Below, in pieces: positions 60,359-64,000 of a stretch of DNA of 64,000 nt (within the stretch, counting starts at the first letter, position 1; every line of letters begins with the position of its first letter). The notes beneath the pieces were generated by a model that was not told the origin of the DNA, made no database searches, and worked only from the letters and a program-made list of their open reading frames with translations. The position numbers were made by a program, and so were the translations under genes. Origin of the DNA: an uncultured Lachnospiraceae bacterium (GTDB taxonomy: Bacteria > Bacillota > Clostridia > Lachnospirales > Lachnospiraceae); assembly GCA_910587715.1 (NCBI GenBank), contig CAJUMV010000022.1, forward strand, positions 4,526-68,525, written 5' to 3'.

Positions 60359-61459
60359 ATGAGCATAAACGGAATCGGCGTAGGTTATCCCGCATGGCGT
60401 GAGGCGGGGAAAACACAGAAAAATCAGGCAGGAACAGGATTTGCAGGCAGAATGGCTGGTGCGTCAGAAAACGGTTCTCCCGTAAGAAACAGACAGAGGA
60501 CAACAGGACAGACTTCGGCGCTGGAAGCGTATCAGGCTTCGGCGGCTTACGTGGCGTGCAGTGTGAAGCCCGCCTACGATACATACGAATCCGAGAATTA
60601 CAGGATTGTGCCGGATAGCGAGGCGGGTTGTTTCGATATTTATAATAAACAGGGTGAGCGGCTGGGAGCCTTTGATTATTCTGATTGTAAGGTCAGGCAG
60701 GACAGTCAGACAGGAAAGCAGTTTCTGATTTCGGAGCATGGAACCATGAGTTATGATGCCGTGGTAATGGACCAAGAACTGAAAGAGGCTATGCAGAATG
60801 CTATGGGCGTGGAAACGCTGGAAACGGAGGAACTGTCGGGATTTACCTTAAAGACCCATTCCGGCACGGGTATACAGTATTTGGTGAGGGATGGCGAGGA
60901 AGGACGCGGGGGAAAAGTCCTTTTGCAGAGCGATGCGGACAGGGAAAAGTATGAGGCGCTTGCGGAGACCTACTTCAACCAATATCCCAACCAGATTCAC
61001 GATAAGAACGCCGCATACATATGGGCTGATTTGGAGATAAAGGGGTTGGCGCAGCGCACGGAGGAGCGCGTTATATCCACGGACTATGACAGCGGCATAG
61101 GAAACGGCAGCGGTCTGACAACATGGTATAAAGGAAGGACATTGGAGGAATGGGCGAAAACGGACCCGAAATATACGGACAAAGCAACAGGATTCTCATA
61201 GTATGTCAGAGATGGAAAACATCCCTATATGACGGGAGAGGATGCTGAGAAGTTTAAGAAAATGTGTGAGGAATCTGGAGAGTCATGGCTGAAAAAATTT
61301 GCGGAAATGACGGGAACCATACAGCACCTCAATGACAATGCGACGGCTTATGTGGGAACAAACGGTACCGTGATTAAATCAAAAGACGGGAAGGAACTGG
61401 AGATTGACACGTCGTCCATGACATATGACATGATCATGAATCTGCTCAAGAATTTATGA
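60359..61459 (+). pseudogene. YPAW-family protein B, interrupted by amber stop
   Basis: Begins MSINGIGVGYPAWREAG at 60359 (RBS GGAGGAGG) and runs 280 codons to TAG at 61199-61201 (ATGFS-stop). The same frame continues without further stops as YVRDGKHPYMTGEDAEKFKKM to TAA at 61459. The stop replaces what reads naturally as one residue (TGG to TAG would do it), giving a 366-residue full form. Options are a nonsense mutation, read-through, or two genes with the second starting at 61229; the latter ATG lacks a ribosome site. Unknown function. Confidence 0.75.
60386..60446 (+). repeat. Direct repeat, copy 1 (YPAW N-terminal block)
   Basis: 61 bp coding for YPAWREAGKTQKNQAGTGFA, matching 61505-61565 at 59 of 61 positions. 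Flanking sequences diverge strongly, so the block looks recently copied or gene-converted. Confidence 0.85.
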
Positions 61460-61477
61460 TAAGGGGGAAATTGAGAA

Positions 61478-62023
61478 ATGAACATAAATCAAATCGGAAT
61501 GGGGTATCCCGCATGGCGTGAAGCGGGGAAAACACAGAAAAATCAGGCAGGAACAGGTTTTGCAGCCATCCTGCATGGCGCGGAGGAAGGGTCAGGTGAT
61601 ATTACAATCTTTTCAGGGGCAGAGCTTACGAGCGGTTCCTCTTATTCCGTGTATAAAACAGCAGAATTTGATCCTGAAAATCCCGTATATAAAGTGAAGA
61701 TATGGGATAAATCGGGGAATGTGACGGAGCGGATGGTAGATGTGTCGAAAGTAGACCCGAAAAACTGCAATATGGCGGAAATGTATGCCTACACTGCCGA
61801 GCTGAAAGAAAGCGGAAAGGGAAGCTTTGAGGACACAGTGCTGAAAGCCGCAGTCGCAAAAGCTGTAAAAAACGCGGAGCAGAAAAGCGCCGGTTCATGG
61901 GATTTCTCGGAAAAAACGGACTGGGTAAAAATCGCAAGGGATATCATGCAGTCAGCGTACCGCTATGGAGATTTGAAAGGCTATGCGCAGTGGAGAAAAT
62001 TCTTGGGATTTTTGGAAAACTAA
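61478..62023 (+). CDS. YPAW-family leaderless protein C
   Basis: 181 aa, start MNINQIGMGYPAWREAGKT. The body resembles 59779-60312 (SSYSVYKTAEFDPENPVYKVK, KSGNVTERMVDVSKVDPKNC), but the first 27 residues after the start are nearly identical to protein B. It is thus a mosaic of A-like body and B-like head. The helical C-terminus ends GYAQWRKFLGFLEN. No signal peptide. Last gene of the cluster, convergent with the CPBP gene 8 bases on. RBS AAGGGGG. Confidence 0.75.
   Translation: MNINQIGMGYPAWREAGKTQKNQAGTGFAAILHGAEEGSGDITIFSGAELTSGSSYSVYKTAEFDPENPVYKVKIWDKSGNVTERMVDVSKVDPKNCNMAEMYAYTAELKESGKGSFEDTVLKAAVAKAVKNAEQKSAGSWDFSEKTDWVKIARDIMQSAYRYGDLKGYAQWRKFLGFLEN
61505..61565 (+). repeat. Direct repeat, copy 2 (YPAW N-terminal block)
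   Basis: Second copy of the 61-bp block described at 60386-60446; two mismatches, one synonymous-looking (GAG/GAA). Confidence 0.85.
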
Positions 62024-62031
62024 GTGCATAT

Positions 62032-62862
62032 TTAAATCCTTAATTTCTTAATATAAAGGAACAGTACTATTGTAAAGGAAATAAGCTGACCAACCAATAT
62101 CCTTATTATTTGCATACTATCCGCTTCATTATTTGATATGACATGAACGAGATTAGTGACAATAACATTGTTGAACAGATGGTCGCCAAGTCCCATCCAC
62201 AATGAGCCTGTCAATTTATATAATAAGGACCACTTCATGCTCATGATGCCTGCCAAAATGATATATCCAATTCCCATAATCAAAAGGCTTGACAATGATG
62301 ATTTTCCCTCAAGGTAGTCACGAAACGGCATGACCCAATGCCATACGCCGAATAGGAATGCAATAAGAAAAACTGCTTTTATGTATGATATATTCTCAAG
62401 AAATTTTGTAAAAAGCCCTCTGAAAACGCCTTCTTCCATCCATGCGTTTATGATATTAAAGGCAATGCATATCAGCACAAAAAGTATGCCGGTCTGCTTT
62501 TCCATTCCGCCATTCAGCGAAAAGCCGCTTGCGTAAAATTCCAGTTTTACATTTTGATTTGTAATGTATAGTATCAAACATTCAATTCCGTATGCAGCAG
62601 CAAAACAAACGCTGCCTAATAAAATTCCCTTTCCACAATTCCAAATTGCATGGTCATTTACAAATCCAATGTCTTTCCACTTCATTTTTGAAATAAAAAG
62701 AATAACAAATAGAAGAAAAATCCCGAATAACTTATGGATAAAGTTTTCTGCCAAGAATGATTCGTCAGTTTTGATAAAAAAGTATTCCATGATTCTTGCC
62801 ACAGCACATATCATAAAAATTAGCCAGCAAGCTATTACGGGATGTTTTCTCATTTTATCCAC
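62032..62862 (-). CDS. CPBP intramembrane metalloprotease
   Basis: 276-aa polytopic protein of the CAAX protease/bacteriocin-processing family. Motif 1 is WMEEGVFRGL (EExxxR), motif 2 FGVWHWVMP (FxxxH), motif 3 LGDHLFNNVIV (H-x3-N-type); about eight helices. CPBP members process or give immunity to bacteriocins and cleave membrane substrates. AT-rich compared with neighbours, suggesting separate acquisition. It is convergent with the YPAW cluster, and a role in processing those products is possible but unsupported. Confidence 0.9.
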   Translation of the reverse strand: MDKMRKHPVIACWLIFMICAVARIMEYFFIKTDESFLAENFIHKLFGIFLLFVILFISKMKWKDIGFVNDHAIWNCGKGILLGSVCFAAAYGIECLILYITNQNVKLEFYASGFSLNGGMEKQTGILFVLICIAFNIINAWMEEGVFRGLFTKFLENISYIKAVFLIAFLFGVWHWVMPFRDYLEGKSSLSSLLIMGIGYIILAGIMSMKWSLLYKLTGSLWMGLGDHLFNNVIVTNLVHVISNNEADSMQIIRILVGQLISFTIVLFLYIKKLRI

Positions 62863-63020
62863 AAGGCTACTCCTCTTTGTTTTTACTTCAAAGCTTTTAA
62901 TCGCTTATATCACATTATAGCGCTCGTAAGAATTATATTCTATAAAAAAATGAAGATATTTTACAAGACGCAGGCAAGAATAAGCGGTAAAATGGCTTTG
63001 GCAGGCAGGGAGGAAACAAC

Positions 63021-63860
63021 ATGAGGAAAGAGATAAGAACGGTAGTTTATGATGAGGAGCTGCGGATGGAAGCGTACCGCTTTGAGGGGATTGTGCAGCC
63101 TTTTCCGAGCCATTTCCATGAGCATTACGTCATAGGTGTCGTGGAGAGCGGGGAGCGGATGCTCTCCTGCCGCGGGAAGGAATATACCATAAGGGAAGGC
63201 AGTATCCTGCTTTTTCATCCGGGGGACAGCCATGCCTGCGTGCAGAGCGACGGGGGAACGCTTGACTATCGTGGAATTAATATAGCAAAGGAAAACATGC
63301 TCGACCTGGCGGAGGAAATTACGGGGAAGCGGGAGCTTCCGGGATTTTCGGAAAATGTGATTGAGGATGAGGAGGCAGCATGCCATCTGCGCTCCCTGCA
63401 TGAGATGGTTATGACGGGGACGGGCGATTTCGGAAAGGAGGAAGCGCTGCTGTTTTTTCTCTCATATTTGATACAGAACTATGGGCAGCCCTTTGAAAGT
63501 TGTATTCCGGAATGCAGGCAGGAGATTGAAAAGGCATGTGCCTATATGGAGCGGCACTTTGCCGGGCAGGTTTATTTGGACCAGATTTGCCGTTATGCGG
63601 GTTTAAGCAAGTCAACGCTGCTGCGTGCTTTTACGAAGGAGAAGGGAGTTACGCCGTACCGCTACCTTGAGACAATTCGTATCAACGAGGCAAAAAAGCT
63701 GCTGGCGGAGGGGATGCGGCCCGTGGAGACGGCTGTGCGCACAGGATTTTCAGACCAGAGCCATTTTAGCAACTATTTTAACCGGTTTATCGGGCTTGCG
63801 CCGGGGGCTTACCGGGAAATCTTTTCGGAGAAAGACGGGGATAGTGTGAGAAAAGTCTGA
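63021..63860 (+). CDS. AraC family transcriptional regulator with cupin
   Basis: 279 aa. The N-terminal cupin sugar- or ligand-binding domain (1-150) has PFPSHFHEHYVIGVVESGERMLSCRGKEY and ILLFHPGDSHAC, typical AraC_binding. Two C-terminal HTH motifs (about 175-275): VYLDQICRYAGLSKSTLLRAFTKEKG and PVETAVRTGFSDQSHFSNYFNRFIGLAPGAYR. RBS AGGGAGG. Regulates an unidentified target, perhaps beyond the window end. Divergent from the CPBP gene. Confidence 0.92.
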   Translation: MRKEIRTVVYDEELRMEAYRFEGIVQPFPSHFHEHYVIGVVESGERMLSCRGKEYTIREGSILLFHPGDSHACVQSDGGTLDYRGINIAKENMLDLAEEITGKRELPGFSENVIEDEEAACHLRSLHEMVMTGTGDFGKEEALLFFLSYLIQNYGQPFESCIPECRQEIEKACAYMERHFAGQVYLDQICRYAGLSKSTLLRAFTKEKGVTPYRYLETIRINEAKKLLAEGMRPVETAVRTGFSDQSHFSNYFNRFIGLAPGAYREIFSEKDGDSVRKV

Positions 63861-64000
63861 AATACGGCATTCTCTGCATTGATTTGAGATTCCGCGAAGA
63901 GGACTTGCTGAAAGCAGCATTCTTCTCGTGTTTTGTGAGATAAAGAAGCATTCCTATAGAGAATGAAATTTGAACTTTGACAAAATAAAATCTCCCCGTA
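63861..64000 (+). other. Trailing intergenic segment
   Basis: 140 bp after the AraC stop with no gene. It contains CGGCATTCTCTGCATTGATT (63865-63884), 19 of 20 identical to 8026-8045 in the LytTR leader, a modest hairpin TTGCT-GAA-AGCAG near 63908, and TTGACA at 63976-63981, a possible -35 of a gene beyond the window. Confidence 0.4.

Noticed and set aside
61229..61459. Independent 76-aa gene
   Set aside because: It is in the same frame as the preceding gene, the sense codons extend back to the amber stop, and no ribosome site precedes its ATG, so it is treated as the cut-off end of protein B.
1..64000. CRISPR arrays, tRNA/rRNA genes, insertion sequences, prophage
   Set aside because: No regularly spaced repeats, no cloverleaf or rRNA-like stretch, and no transposase, integrase or phage structural protein among the translated genes.

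Overview
The window looks like a chromosomal segment of an anaerobic, carbohydrate-fermenting Clostridia member, most likely Lachnospiraceae. This is inferred from gene style: AGGAGG-type ribosome sites, short intergenic gaps with many ATGA overlaps, AgrC/LytTR-type signalling, chemoreceptors, paired GH94 phosphorylases, FapA-like and small Lachnospiraceae-type proteins. There are no rRNA or tRNA genes, CRISPR arrays, transposases or phage structural genes that I can see. Only the first gene is cut by the window edge.

Layout. 1-3648 (minus): a sugar ABC importer (ATPase, two permeases, lipoprotein). 3735-6142: FRG-domain gene, divergent orphan immunity-like gene (Imm44 type) and a DUF1266 protein. 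6128-11743: membrane HD-GYP phosphodiesterase, an AgrA/AgrC-like two-component pair with a 20-bp-spaced direct repeat upstream, an AI-2E-family exporter and an NTF2-like protein. 11810-13915: a TetR gene with palindromic operators on its own promoter, followed by two flavodoxin-fold proteins. 13908-15662: Na/Pi-PhoU transporter. 15853-25460: a beta-glucan-oligosaccharide locus (AraC regulator, two GH94 phosphorylases, a divergent ABC importer without its own ATPase), ended by a strong terminator at 25757-25805. 25873-36024: two chemoreceptors, a tandem pair of small membrane paralogues, AlkD-like and GNAT proteins, a lipoprotein and two PLP enzymes of sulfur amino-acid metabolism.

36091-40710 is a visibly AT-richer, accessory-looking block: AAA/DUF4143 ATPase with a dyad over its promoter, then a tight operon of two RlaP/COG3541-type nucleotidyltransferases, a MazG-like pyrophosphohydrolase and an HNH nuclease. 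This is a candidate RNA-repair or defence operon. 40758-49760 holds PPOX/HxlR, two radical-SAM paralogues with CX4CX2C clusters, CutC, an unrecognised protein, YbaK, a GH36 alpha-galactosidase, a serine-hydrolase pseudogene and a MerR regulator. The MerR gene is divergent from a MATE pump whose promoter has the classical 19-bp spacer.

51313-54710: small membrane protein, FapA-family protein and diguanylate cyclase. 54781-56625: an ABC-F gene behind a 280-nt structured leader with a small upstream ORF and an intrinsic terminator just before the ribosome site, the layout of an antibiotic-attenuated resistance gene. 56629-62023: a second LytTR/GHKL two-component system with 22-bp-spaced direct repeats over its promoter, co-oriented with four related leaderless proteins (a shared M(S/N)IN-IG--YPAW start in three). 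One of these is interrupted by an in-frame amber codon. This TCS-plus-paralogue cluster is the most novel-looking unit. A CPBP protease and an AraC regulator close the window.
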